Positions 40,357 to 48,445 of a stretch of 64,000 nt of DNA are shown here, in pieces. This DNA is from DATMAM01 sp035559995. Lineage in GTDB: Bacteria > Desulfobacterota > Binatia > UBA9968. Each line of letters begins with the position of its first letter. Positions within the stretch are counted from its first letter, which is position 1. The translations under genes were made by a program, and so were the position numbers. The DNA is taken from positions 166,848 through 230,847 of the forward strand of contig DATMAM010000039.1 in the NCBI GenBank assembly GCA_035559995.1, in the 5' to 3' direction. Below the pieces are notes generated by a model. It was not told the origin of the DNA. It saw only the letters and a list, made by a program, of their open reading frames with translations, and ran no database searches.

Positions 40357-41253
40357 TCAGCGGTTGTAGTCGCGGCGATTCGCGCCGACCACTTCGAGGT
40401 TGAGCGCCTCTTCCTCCCGCAACACTCTCATGGAGATCCGCTCTCCCGGCCGCCTCGTCCAAAGCTCGCGGTAAAGCTCGGCGCGCGAGCGGATCTCCTT
40501 ATCGCCGACCGCCAGAATAATATCTCCCTCGCGGAGCCCGCATTTTTCCGCAGGACCGCCCGGCACCAGGCCCGCAACGACGATGTGCCCGGCCAGCGGC
40601 TGCGTGTAAACGCCGAGCCACGGCCGCGGCGGGCGGCTCTGCACGCGACCGTAAGTTTTAAGCTCGTCGGCGATCTTGAGATAGTACTCGATCGGTATGG
40701 CGAGCGAGAATTTTCCGATCTCGTTCAAGTTGAGCGAGACCACACCGAGCAGCCGGCCCTTGAGGTCGGCAAGCGCGCCGCCGCCGAATCCCGGATTGAA
40801 CGCGGTGACGCGGATCGTCTTCTCCAGCATGTATTCCCACTGCCCGTCGAAGCTTTCAAACGAGGTAATGTAGCCGCCGCTCACCCTGCGTTCGGCTTCG
40901 CCGGTGCTCGACACGATGACGACTCCCTGACCGAGCGCCGGCTCCTCTTGGGAAGGCGCGAGAAAAGGCAGGTCGCGCGCGTCGATCTTCACCAGAGCGA
41001 GTCCGGTTTCCTGGTCCTGCCCGACGAGCTCGCCCGGATACTGATCGCCGTCGGACAGAGTGACCGCAATCGATTGGGCGCCGGTGGTAACGTAATGCAC
41101 CGTCAGGATGTAGCCGTCGGAGCTGATGAGGGTCCCCGAGCCGTTGCGCTCGGAGCCCAGATTGCGCACCGAGGGATGGTTTTCCGGGATGGTGACCTTC
41201 AAGTCGGCGACCACCGGGACCAGCGAGTGAAGCAAACGTAAATGACCGTTCAA
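40357..41253 (-). CDS. HtrA/DegP-like PDZ protein lacking the catalytic triad (pseudoprotease)
   Basis: 298 residues. The trypsin-like DegP fold and one C-terminal PDZ domain (PWLGVYTQPLAGHIVVAGLV, then GDIILAVGDKEIRSRAELYR) are clear. Every triad position is changed: GTLISSDGYILTVHYVTTGA puts Tyr where the catalytic His of TNNHVV stands, QETGLALVKID has Gly for the catalytic Asp, and FNPGFGGGALADLKG has Gly for the Ser of GNSGGPL. No signal peptide is seen, so it may stay in the cytoplasm. It would be a PDZ-containing binding or scaffold protein, not a protease. The ATG overlaps the end of the radical SAM gene by 4 bases, so the two are translated together. Confidence 0.88.
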   Translation of the reverse strand: MNGHLRLLHSLVPVVADLKVTIPENHPSVRNLGSERNGSGTLISSDGYILTVHYVTTGAQSIAVTLSDGDQYPGELVGQDQETGLALVKIDARDLPFLAPSQEEPALGQGVVIVSSTGEAERRVSGGYITSFESFDGQWEYMLEKTIRVTAFNPGFGGGALADLKGRLLGVVSLNLNEIGKFSLAIPIEYYLKIADELKTYGRVQSRPPRPWLGVYTQPLAGHIVVAGLVPGGPAEKCGLREGDIILAVGDKEIRSRAELYRELWTRRPGERISMRVLREEEALNLEVVGANRRDYNR

Positions 41254-42248
41254 GTTGCTCTTTCCTCCAACACATCCAGGGGCGGCGAGGCCGCGAGCGA
41301 ACCCGGCCGGTAGTTCTTTCCTTGCCAGCTATCGCGCGCGGCCAGTTCTTTCTCGATCGCGTTGAAGAGCCCCATTTTATTGATCGACCACTCCGGCGCG
41401 ACCGTGAGCTCGCGGTAGGTCTCCCCGGTCAGCCGGTGGACGATCGTTTCCGGCCTGAGCCGCTCGAGAAAGTCGACGACGAGCGCGACATATTCGTCGC
41501 GTGAGAGAAGCGGCAAGCCGCCCGCGCGATAGAGCCGCTCCAGGACCGTGTTCCTGATAACATGAAGATTGTGGAGCTTGACCCCGTCGATCTCAAGCGC
41601 GTTCAAAAACGCGGGCGTCGCAAGGATTTCCTCCCGAGTTTCGCCGGGAAACCCCAGGATCAAATGCGCGCACACCCTGAGCCCGCGCCGCTTGCTGCGC
41701 GCGACCGCATCGACGAATTCCGCGAGCCCGTGCCCGCGATTCACCCAGCGCAAGGTTCTTTCCTGCGTGCTTTCCAGTCCCAGTTCGAGCCAGACGTAAG
41801 CGTCGCGGGCGATGGCCGCGATCAGATCGAGAACATCGTCGGGAACGCAGTCGGGGCGCGTGCCAACGGCAAGGCCGACGACGTCCGGAAGCGCGAGCGC
41901 CTCGCGGTAAAGGCGTTCGAGCTTGGTCAGCGGGCCGTAGGTGTTGGTGTAGCTCTGAAAGTAGGCGATGAACTTGTCGGCGCGGTGCCGGCGTCGCACC
42001 GCCTCGATGCCGCGCTCCATCTGCTCGCGGATCGATAAGGCCGGCTCGTAGGAAAGGGGAGTGTGGCCGGCGTTGTTGCAGTAGATGCAGCCGCCGGTCG
42101 CTACCCGGCCGTCCCGGTTGGGACAGGTGAAATCGGCGCGCAGGCTGACTTTGTAGACGCGGCAGCCAAACGCTTCACGCAGGACCCGATTGAACGAGTT
42201 GTAGCGCTTGCCGTTCCAGCGCGCCCGCGGCTGAGCAGCCGGGTTCAT
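41250..42248 (-). CDS. radical SAM protein, YhcC/TIGR01212 type
   Basis: 332 residues from ATG 42248 (a TTG at 42272 would add 8 residues). The Fe-S ligands are in FTCPNRDGRVATGGCIYC, the variant spacing C-x11-C-x2-C of this family instead of CxxxCxxC. KFIAYFQSYTNTYGPLTKLE and VWLELGLESTQERTL are family-specific blocks and HLILGFPGETREE is the late SAM-barrel segment. The reaction is unknown. The 4-base overlap with the triad-less HtrA gene is notable: the two products may act together. The gap to the DUF4340 gene is only 46 bases, so both may belong to the long minus-strand operon. Confidence 0.85.
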   Translation of the reverse strand: MNPAAQPRARWNGKRYNSFNRVLREAFGCRVYKVSLRADFTCPNRDGRVATGGCIYCNNAGHTPLSYEPALSIREQMERGIEAVRRRHRADKFIAYFQSYTNTYGPLTKLERLYREALALPDVVGLAVGTRPDCVPDDVLDLIAAIARDAYVWLELGLESTQERTLRWVNRGHGLAEFVDAVARSKRRGLRVCAHLILGFPGETREEILATPAFLNALEIDGVKLHNLHVIRNTVLERLYRAGGLPLLSRDEYVALVVDFLERLRPETIVHRLTGETYRELTVAPEWSINKMGLFNAIEKELAARDSWQGKNYRPGSLAASPPLDVLEERAT

Positions 42249-42294
42249 AAACCACCCAGTCAGCGTTAACAAAAAGCCCCCGGATTCTCAAGAG

Positions 42295-43263
42295 TCATTT
42301 TGCTGCAGGCGGCTTTTCTTGCGCCTGTTTGTTTTCCGCCGCCGCGACCAGCGCCTGCCCGTCGCGCTCGAGAGCGGCAAGCGCCGCGTCGCTGACGGCG
42401 TAGATGGTCGGCGCCGTGCTCACCGCGACAAAACTCTCGCCCTTTCCGGCGCGCGCTTTACCGACCGACAGCTCGACTTGACGGCCGTTTTGTTCGATCT
42501 CGAGCCTGAGCCGCGGCTGCTCCAGGCCGTAGCGGCTGCGGTCCGAAGGCGCGTCGATGAAGTCCTGGGCGCGGAGACTCTTTAACGCGACGATGAGCTT
42601 GTCGATGCGCGCGCGCTCGACGGGTGCGGCGCGCGGCGTTTCCAGAGCCCAATCATTGTCTTTCTTCGCGAGGGTCCATTGCGCGGTTGCGCTCTTGAGC
42701 GCAATCCGCCGGAGCGCCTCCTCTTTGATCTCCAGGATGTTTCGGTCGCGAAAATCGTCGACTTTTCTCTCCAGCACCGGCCGGAGCGCGCCGTCGACGA
42801 GAAGGACGTCCGGCTTGACCTCGCGGCGCGCGTAAAGCGACTGGCCGACGGGGGTTTGGCCGCCGATCAGGACGCCGGGAAGCGTAACCCCGCTTTTGAG
42901 CGTCACCGAAAGGCGCGCCGCCGGTTGGTCGAGGCCGAAGTTTTTTAGCTCGTCGGCCGGCGGATCGGCGACCACCGTCCTTGCGACTTCCGCCGCGCTC
43001 AGCGTCTCGAGCAGGCTTTGCACCGCCGCCCGATCCGCGCGCGCCTTCAGCGGCGCGGTGAGCTTCCAGCCCCCGGCGTTCTCGCGTTCAAGCCGGATCT
43101 CGCCGGCAGGGTTTTTGAGCTCGACGACGGCTGCTTCCTCGGGCGAGAAATTTAGCAGTTTCTCGCGCCGCTCTCCCGTCTCTTTGCGCCATTCAAAAAA
43201 ATAAACGTACGCGGCGAGCGCAACGAAGATCACCGCGAGCGCCAGAGTCTTTCCCGATCGCAC
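42295..43263 (-). CDS. DUF4340-domain membrane-anchored protein
   Basis: 322 residues. One N-terminal membrane segment (TLALAVIFVALAAYVYFFEW) is followed by a periplasmic part made of two similar beta-rich units, as in DUF4340: VVELKNPAGEIRLERENAGG, WKLTAPLKARADRAAV and LKNFGLDQPAARLSVTLKSG in the first, and WTLAKKDNDWALETP with SRYGLEQPRLRLEIEQNGRQ in the second. DUF4340 genes typically stand last behind GldA-GldF-GldG transporter genes, exactly as here (1-base gap after gldG). The protein probably is an accessory part of that ABC system. It ends in a Lys/Gln/Pro-rich tail. Confidence 0.88.
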   Translation of the reverse strand: MRSGKTLALAVIFVALAAYVYFFEWRKETGERREKLLNFSPEEAAVVELKNPAGEIRLERENAGGWKLTAPLKARADRAAVQSLLETLSAAEVARTVVADPPADELKNFGLDQPAARLSVTLKSGVTLPGVLIGGQTPVGQSLYARREVKPDVLLVDGALRPVLERKVDDFRDRNILEIKEEALRRIALKSATAQWTLAKKDNDWALETPRAAPVERARIDKLIVALKSLRAQDFIDAPSDRSRYGLEQPRLRLEIEQNGRQVELSVGKARAGKGESFVAVSTAPTIYAVSDAALAALERDGQALVAAAENKQAQEKPPAAK

Positions 43264-43264
43264 G

Positions 43265-44818
43265 CTATCTTCTTCTCCACCAGACGCTCAGGCCGACAAT
43301 GAGGAGGATTTCGGGCAGAAGGAGAAACGACAGGTAGAACACGGCCTTGCCTTCGCTCTCCGTGAACTGGACCTTCGACGAGCGGATCGCGCGCGGCCGG
43401 ATCGAGATCAGCTCCTCCTCGCCCGCGAGCCAGTTGACGACATTGAGGAAAAAGTCGCGATTGAAGAAGATGTTGATGAAGCGGTTGTTGGCGAATTCGG
43501 CGGTGCCGATGACGACGACCTTGGCGTCGCCGTTTTTGTCGACGCCCAATTTTTTCAGGCTCGCGCTCGCCGCGACGGCGACCGAAACGGGACCCTTTTT
43601 GTCTTCGGGACCAAACGCCGCCCGCCCTTCCTTAAAGACGCCGCTCACGTCGTTTTCGGCCCAGCTCGTCTCGGCCGTCCTGACGAGCGACATGGATTGC
43701 ACGCCGTCTTTGGGCGATTTCGTCGGCTCGACCGAGCGCACGGTCGGAAAGATCGTGCGCTCCCTGAAATCGCGGGTAATCGGGTGCTCCGCGCTGTAAG
43801 TGTCCGCGATCGGCTCGATCCCGAGCGACGGCCCCGCGAAGAGCCGGATCACCTGATCGACGACGATGTCGTCGCCGATTCGGACGCCCCAGTCTTTGAC
43901 CAATTCCCGGAGGCTCGGGTTGTCGGTGGGCGGGGGCATGAGGAGCAGCCGGCCGCCGTTTTTCATGTAGGCGTCAATGGCGCTCAACTCGTGTCCGGTC
44001 AACGGCTTTTCAGGCGCCGCCACGATCAGGGCGGAAGCGTCGTCAGGAACTTTTTCCTGGCTCGCCAAAAGCGTCTCCTTCACCTGGTAGTTTTCGTTTT
44101 CCAGCGCTTCTTTCGCGGCCGCGTAACCGCGCGGCGTCTCGCGATCGTCGAGCCGCGGCTCGCCGTGGCCGGTGAGAAAGTAGACGGTTTTCTTCCTCGC
44201 CTTGGTGAGCTTGATGATCGCGTTGGTCAGGGTCTCCTCGTTGGCGTCCGTCACGTTCATCGATTGTTTGCCGTAGCGCAGGTGCAGGGTGTCGCGCTGC
44301 TGGATCTTGAAGCGGCGCGCCAGCTCGGGGTGGCGGTCGGGATCCACGGCCTCAAATTTGATCCGCGGAGAATGGTACGCGTAAGCGCGAACCAGGTCCG
44401 AGACCTTGGGATTTTCGCCGCGCTCGAAAAAACCGTAGATCTCGAGGTCCTGCTGAAGCTGTGAGACGACTTTGACCGACTGCGGCGAGAGGCTGAAAAC
44501 TTTGTTCTCGGTCACGTCCCAGCGCGCCTGGTAGCGCGTGTTGAGAAAGTTCACGAGCACGAGCACGCCGACAAACAGAAGCGTGTAGGTCAACGAGTGC
44601 AGCCCCTGTTGCACCGCGCGCTGGCGGAGCGCGCTCACAAGCGCGCGCCCCTGGCCGACGGCGAAGACGAGCAGGGCCGACAAGCCCAAGCCGAGATGGC
44701 TGAGAACGTAGGGATCGGCGGGATCGGCGGTGAAAAATAGCGCGATCAAGCCAAACGCGGTGAGGACCGCCCCGGCAACTCCGGCGATGGGGCCGTAAGC
44801 GCGCACGTTCATTTCCAA
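43265..44818 (-). CDS. GldG-like ABC transporter auxiliary protein
   Basis: 517 residues. Two or three N-terminal membrane segments (IAGVAGAVLTAFGLIALFFT, LGLGLSALLVFAVGQG, YTLLFVGVLVLVNFL) precede a large extracytoplasmic domain with YFLTGHGEPRLDDRETPRGY and RLLLMPPPTDNPSLRELVKD, characteristic of the GldG/IFT52-like domain, and a last membrane segment (AVFYLSFLLLPEILLIVGLS). In gliding Bacteroidetes GldG pairs with GldF and GldA; elsewhere such systems occur in non-gliding bacteria with unknown cargo. Start ATG 44818 overlaps the permease gene by 10 bases. Confidence 0.88.
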   Translation of the reverse strand: MEMNVRAYGPIAGVAGAVLTAFGLIALFFTADPADPYVLSHLGLGLSALLVFAVGQGRALVSALRQRAVQQGLHSLTYTLLFVGVLVLVNFLNTRYQARWDVTENKVFSLSPQSVKVVSQLQQDLEIYGFFERGENPKVSDLVRAYAYHSPRIKFEAVDPDRHPELARRFKIQQRDTLHLRYGKQSMNVTDANEETLTNAIIKLTKARKKTVYFLTGHGEPRLDDRETPRGYAAAKEALENENYQVKETLLASQEKVPDDASALIVAAPEKPLTGHELSAIDAYMKNGGRLLLMPPPTDNPSLRELVKDWGVRIGDDIVVDQVIRLFAGPSLGIEPIADTYSAEHPITRDFRERTIFPTVRSVEPTKSPKDGVQSMSLVRTAETSWAENDVSGVFKEGRAAFGPEDKKGPVSVAVAASASLKKLGVDKNGDAKVVVIGTAEFANNRFINIFFNRDFFLNVVNWLAGEEELISIRPRAIRSSKVQFTESEGKAVFYLSFLLLPEILLIVGLSVWWRRR

Positions 44819-45582
44819 CGAAACGACTCAACCGAGCGGTAAGTGAGAAACAGCGCGAGCAGGATCAGGCTCAAGAAATAAACCAGATCGCGCGTGCTGA
44901 TGAGCCCTTTGACCAGCTCGTTAAAATGATCGACGACCGAAAGGTACTTGAGGAGCGCGCCGACCCCGGCCGCCGCGGTTTCCGCGGGCCAGGAAAGCAC
45001 GTAGAGGAGGAGCAGAACGACAAAGCAGCTCACCGCGGCGACGATCTGGTTCTCGGTGAGCGAAGAGGTGAAAAGCCCGACCGCGACGAACGCCGCGCCG
45101 AGAAGAAAGAGCCCGAGGTAGCCCGAGGCGATCTGCCCGAGTTCGGGGTTGCCGAAAAAGACAAGAATCAAAGGATAAACGGCGGTCAGAAGGAGCATCA
45201 CCGAAACGAAAAAAAGGCAGGCCAGAAACTTGCCGATCACGAGCTCGGCCACCGACAGCGGGGCGGTGAGCAAAAGCTCGTAGGTGCCGCTGCGCTTCTC
45301 TTCGGCAAACGAGCGCATCGTGATGACCGGGACCAGGATCATCAAGATGACCGTCAGGTTATGGAGCAGGGGAGCGATCACGTACTCGTTCAGATTGAGC
45401 GCCTGCGCGGCCTCGAAGTTCTGCAGCCCGGTATAAAGCGTGACCAGCGCGTTAAAGCGGAACAGGAGATTGAAGAAAAACCAGCCGCCGAGCAGCAAAA
45501 AGCCCGTGAGCACGACGTAGGCGATCGACGACACGAACAGAGCGCCGATCTCCTTTTGCGCAATGACGAGCGCGTTTCTCAT
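44809..45582 (-). CDS. GldF-like ABC transporter permease
   Basis: 257 residues from ATG 45582, which lies 4 bases inside the end of the ATPase gene; the longer open frame upstream overlaps that gene and is not used. Six membrane segments are visible, starting with VSSIAYVVLTGFLLLGGWFF, and TMRSFAEEKRSGTYELLLTA is the conserved cytoplasmic coupling loop of ABC-2-type permeases of the GldF/NosY kind. It forms the membrane channel with the ATPase upstream and probably associates with the GldG-like and DUF4340 proteins. Confidence 0.88.
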   Translation of the reverse strand: MRNALVIAQKEIGALFVSSIAYVVLTGFLLLGGWFFFNLLFRFNALVTLYTGLQNFEAAQALNLNEYVIAPLLHNLTVILMILVPVITMRSFAEEKRSGTYELLLTAPLSVAELVIGKFLACLFFVSVMLLLTAVYPLILVFFGNPELGQIASGYLGLFLLGAAFVAVGLFTSSLTENQIVAAVSCFVVLLLLYVLSWPAETAAAGVGALLKYLSVVDHFNELVKGLISTRDLVYFLSLILLALFLTYRSVESFRWK

Positions 45583-46322
45583 GACGGCTGAGAGGCGGCG
45601 GCCGCGGCGGCTTGCGGCTCCTCGGCGATGTAGCGGAGAAAAACCTCCTCGAGGCTGGCGCCGCGCGTGAGCGCGTCGAGTTTGCTCTCGACGACCACCC
45701 GGCCTTCGTTGATGATGACGACCTTGTCGCACACCTGCGAGACCTCGGGAAGGATATGCGTGGACAAGATGACCGTGCGGTTTGCGGAAAGTTTTTTGAT
45801 GAGGCTTCGGATCTCGATGATCTGCTTGGGATCGAGGCCGATCGTGGGCTCGTCGAGGATCAGCACCGGAGGATCGTGCACGAGCGCCTGCGCCAGGCCG
45901 ACGCGCTGCCGGTAGCCGCGCGAAAGATGGCGGATGAGGTGGCTCGCGACGTGGCTGAGCGCGCACATCTCGAGCACGTCATCGACCGCGCGCTCGACGC
46001 GGCTCTTCGCCACTCCCTTGATGCGCCCGACGAAGCGCAGATACGAGCGCACGCGCATCTCGGGGTAGAGCGGCGGATTCTCGGGGAGATAGCCGATCCG
46101 GCGGCGCGCTTCGAGCGGCGCGCGCGCCGTATCGAACCCTTCGACGGTCACGCTCCCGGCGCTCGCCGGCATGAAGCCGGTGATGATTCGCATGGTCGTG
46201 GTTTTGCCGGCGCCGTTGGGTCCGAGAAAGCCGAGCGTCTCGCCCTTCTCGGCGGTGAACGACACATCCTGGACCGCGGCAAGATCGCCGTAAAATTTCG
46301 TGACGCGCCGGACCTCCACCAT
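45579..46322 (-). CDS. GldA-like ABC transporter ATP-binding protein
   Basis: 247 residues. Walker A GPNGAGKTTTMRII, Q-loop LPENPPLYPEM, signature LSRGYRQRVGLAQAL, Walker B VLILDEPTIGLDPKQ and switch HILPE give a complete nucleotide-binding domain of the ABC-2 exporter kind. It is the first gene of the operon ATPase-permease-GldG-DUF4340 (overlaps of 4 and 10 bases, then 1 base). The ATG lies only about 6 bases after the predicted transcription start, so the message would be nearly leaderless; no Shine-Dalgarno sequence fits into it. Confidence 0.93.
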   Translation of the reverse strand: MVEVRRVTKFYGDLAAVQDVSFTAEKGETLGFLGPNGAGKTTTMRIITGFMPASAGSVTVEGFDTARAPLEARRRIGYLPENPPLYPEMRVRSYLRFVGRIKGVAKSRVERAVDDVLEMCALSHVASHLIRHLSRGYRQRVGLAQALVHDPPVLILDEPTIGLDPKQIIEIRSLIKKLSANRTVILSTHILPEVSQVCDKVVIINEGRVVVESKLDALTRGASLEEVFLRYIAEEPQAAAAAASQPS

Positions 46323-46334
46323 ACGAGTGTCATT

Positions 46335-46363
46335 GAATTAAACGCTGCATCCTCCTTTGTCAA
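46335..46363 (-). promoter_or_regulatory. sigma-70 promoter of the GldA-type operon, near-leaderless
   Basis: On the minus strand TTGACA (46363-46358), 17 bases, TAATTC (46340-46335). Twelve bases separate the -10 from ATG 46322, so the 5' leader is about 6 bases. A purine-rich AAGGAGGATG lies in the spacer, upstream of the start site, where it cannot serve translation. Confidence 0.6.
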
Positions 46364-46437
46364 GCATCGCGGGCGCGATCACGCGCGGAAGTCGGCGAAC
46401 GCACTACGGTTTCGCGCGCCCGCTCGAGCGCGTTACC

Positions 46438-46465
46438 TTGACAAGCGGGGTGGAGCGACTATACT
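46438..46465 (+). promoter_or_regulatory. sigma-70 promoter of the yceD-rpmF-plsX-fab operon
   Basis: TTGACA at 46438-46443, a 16-base spacer and TATACT at 46460-46465, about 31 bases before ATG 46497. It is the best sigma-70-like match I saw in the window and heads the long housekeeping operon. Confidence 0.7.
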
Positions 46466-46496
46466 AAGCTTTCGCTTCGGGCTGCGTGGTTACGCG

Positions 46497-47030
46497 ATGA
46501 AGCTTCTTATCGATCAGGTCGACGAATCTCCGAAAACGATGAGCTTTACGGAGAGCGTCGACGAGCTCAACCAGTTCTACGGCGCGCGCGAAGGTCGCGA
46601 TTTTCGTTTTCCCCGCGCCGTCGACGTCGATCTCGTCTTTTACCGCTCGGGTCGTGAAATCCTGCTCCGGGGCTCCTTTCGCGGCATCGTCAAGGGCGAG
46701 TGCGGCCGCTGTCTCGAAGACTACACGTTTCGCATCGATAGCAGCTTCGATCTGGTGTTGCTGCCCGCACGCGCGGAAAAAGAGAAAACGCGAGAGCTCA
46801 CTCAGGATGAAATGAGCGTCAGCTTCTACCAGGGGGCGGAGATCAACCTCGCGCCGTTGATTCAGGAGCAGGTGCTTTTGGCATTGCCCATCCGGCCGCT
46901 GTGCGACGAGTCGTGCCGCGGCCTGTGCGTCGGTTGCGGCATCAACCTGAACGAAGCCTCCTGCCGCTGCCAGCCTACCGGAGCCGACGAGCGCATGGCT
47001 GTTTTCCGCTCGCTGCGCGTCGGCCGCTAG
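46497..47030 (+). CDS. yceD: YceD/DUF177 family protein
   Basis: 177 residues from ATG 46497; the frame is open far upstream but antisense to the ATPase gene. After a beta-rich N-terminus comes VKGECGRCLEDYTFRIDSSF with the first Cys pair, and near the end PLCDESCRGLCVGCGINLNE with more Cys, the typical DUF177 pattern that may hold a zinc ion. YceD precedes rpmF in most bacteria and in plants is needed for 23S rRNA processing. The order yceD-rpmF-plsX is preserved here. Confidence 0.88.
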   Translation: MKLLIDQVDESPKTMSFTESVDELNQFYGAREGRDFRFPRAVDVDLVFYRSGREILLRGSFRGIVKGECGRCLEDYTFRIDSSFDLVLLPARAEKEKTRELTQDEMSVSFYQGAEINLAPLIQEQVLLALPIRPLCDESCRGLCVGCGINLNEASCRCQPTGADERMAVFRSLRVGR

Positions 47031-47135
47031 CGGCGCCTCTCTCGCCTTGCGACCCGCGACGCGTTACGCGCGAAAATCCTGGACATGAGCAAAAAACACC
47101 GGTAAAAGAGTGACATCCCCGTGTAGGGTCGACCG

Positions 47136-47318
47136 ATGCCCGTACCGAAACGAAGAACTTCCAAGAGCAAGAAGAACAAACGCCGCGCGCACGACGCTCT
47201 GGCGACCGCGCAGTGGAGCGCCTGTCCGAAATGCGGGGAGGTTACCTATCCGCACCGCGCCTGCCCGAGCTGCGGCTACTACCGCGGCCGTTCGATCGTC
47301 CCCAAAGAAGCCACCTGA
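47136..47318 (+). CDS. rpmF: 50S ribosomal protein L32
   Basis: 60 residues, MPVPKRRTSKSKKNKRRAHD at the start and SACPKCGEVTYPHRACPSCG holding four zinc-ligand cysteines (C-x2-C and C-x2-C), so it is the zinc-containing C+ form. A component of the large ribosomal subunit near the peptidyl-transferase region. Standard place between yceD and plsX. Confidence 0.97.
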   Translation: MPVPKRRTSKSKKNKRRAHDALATAQWSACPKCGEVTYPHRACPSCGYYRGRSIVPKEAT

Positions 47319-47335
47319 ACCGCTTCGCGCTGCCC

Positions 47336-48445
47336 ATGCGAATTGCTGTTGACGCGATGGGAGGCGACCGGGCGCCTGCCGCGGTGGTCGAAGGCGCCGT
47401 GCTCGCTTCCAGAGAGTTGGCGGTCGATATCGTCTTGGTCGGCCAGGCGGATGCCGTCGAGCGGGAGTTGGCGCGCTACTGGCCGCGCCCGGCCGTGGAA
47501 ATCGTCGCGGCGTCCGAGATCGTCGGCATGAGCGAGTCCCCCAGCGCGGCGCTCAAGAAGAAGGACTCCTCGATGGCGGTGGCTTTTAGCCTGGCCGAGC
47601 GGCGCCAGGTGCAGGCGGTCGTGAGCGCCGGCAACTCGGGCGCGGTGATGGCGACGGGCATGTTCGTGTTGGGAAAGCTTGCCGGCGTGGAGCGGCCCGC
47701 GATTTTGTGCGTCATCCCCACTTTGACCAAAGGCACGGTCATCATTGACGCCGGGGCGAACGTCGATTGCAAGCCCCGACACCTGCTGCAGTTCGGCCTC
47801 ATGGGATCGATTTACGCCGAGCGCGTGCTCGGCATCCTGCGCCCGCGCGTGGGGATACTGAGCAACGGCGAAGAGCAGAGCAAGGGAAACGACTTGACCC
47901 GCGCGGCGAGCGAACTGCTGCGCTCGGCGCCGGTAAACTACGTCGGATACGCCGAGGGCAGGGACATCGCCGCCGGCGTCGTGGACGTCGTCGTTTGCGA
48001 CGGTTTTACCGGCAACGTCGTTCTCAAGACGATGGAGGGAACGGCCTCCTTTGTCATGCGGGTGATCAAGCGGGCGTTTGGCGCAAGCCTGCTCGCCAGG
48101 GCGGGATATGTTCTCAGCCGGAAAAGCCTGGAGGAGGCGCGCGCGCGTCTGGACTATGCCGAGTACGGCGGCGCGCCGCTGCTCGGGCTCGGCGGGGTCG
48201 CTATCGTCGCGCACGGCGGCTCGGGGCCGAAAGCGATCAAGAACGCCATCCGCGCCGCGCGCGAGGCGGTGCTGCACGACGTGAACCGGCACATCGAGCA
48301 GGCGCTCGCGGCGCTGGGGGAAGGCGAGCCCGGCAAAGGCGCGCGCCCCTTGCGCCAGCGAACCGGCGCAAGCGCCGAGGGCGGCGAAAGGGCGGCCGTC
48401 GCGGGCACGGACAAGCGGGAAACGAACGGTGAGAGCGGAACCTAG
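47336..48445 (+). CDS. plsX: phosphate acyltransferase PlsX
   Basis: 369 residues from ATG 47336 (MRIAVDAMGGDRAPAAVVEG). PlsX makes acyl-phosphate from acyl-ACP for phospholipid synthesis and is peripherally membrane-bound. SAGNSGAVMATGMFVLGKLA and VVCDGFTGNVVLKTMEGTAS are diagnostic. The last ~45 residues (GEPGKGARPLRQRTGASAEG and onward) are an Arg/Gly/Glu-rich low-complexity extension beyond the usual end at about residue 330, and overlap the fabD start by 17 bases. fabH, which normally follows, is absent. Confidence 0.95.
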   Translation: MRIAVDAMGGDRAPAAVVEGAVLASRELAVDIVLVGQADAVERELARYWPRPAVEIVAASEIVGMSESPSAALKKKDSSMAVAFSLAERRQVQAVVSAGNSGAVMATGMFVLGKLAGVERPAILCVIPTLTKGTVIIDAGANVDCKPRHLLQFGLMGSIYAERVLGILRPRVGILSNGEEQSKGNDLTRAASELLRSAPVNYVGYAEGRDIAAGVVDVVVCDGFTGNVVLKTMEGTASFVMRVIKRAFGASLLARAGYVLSRKSLEEARARLDYAEYGGAPLLGLGGVAIVAHGGSGPKAIKNAIRAAREAVLHDVNRHIEQALAALGEGEPGKGARPLRQRTGASAEGGERAAVAGTDKRETNGESGT

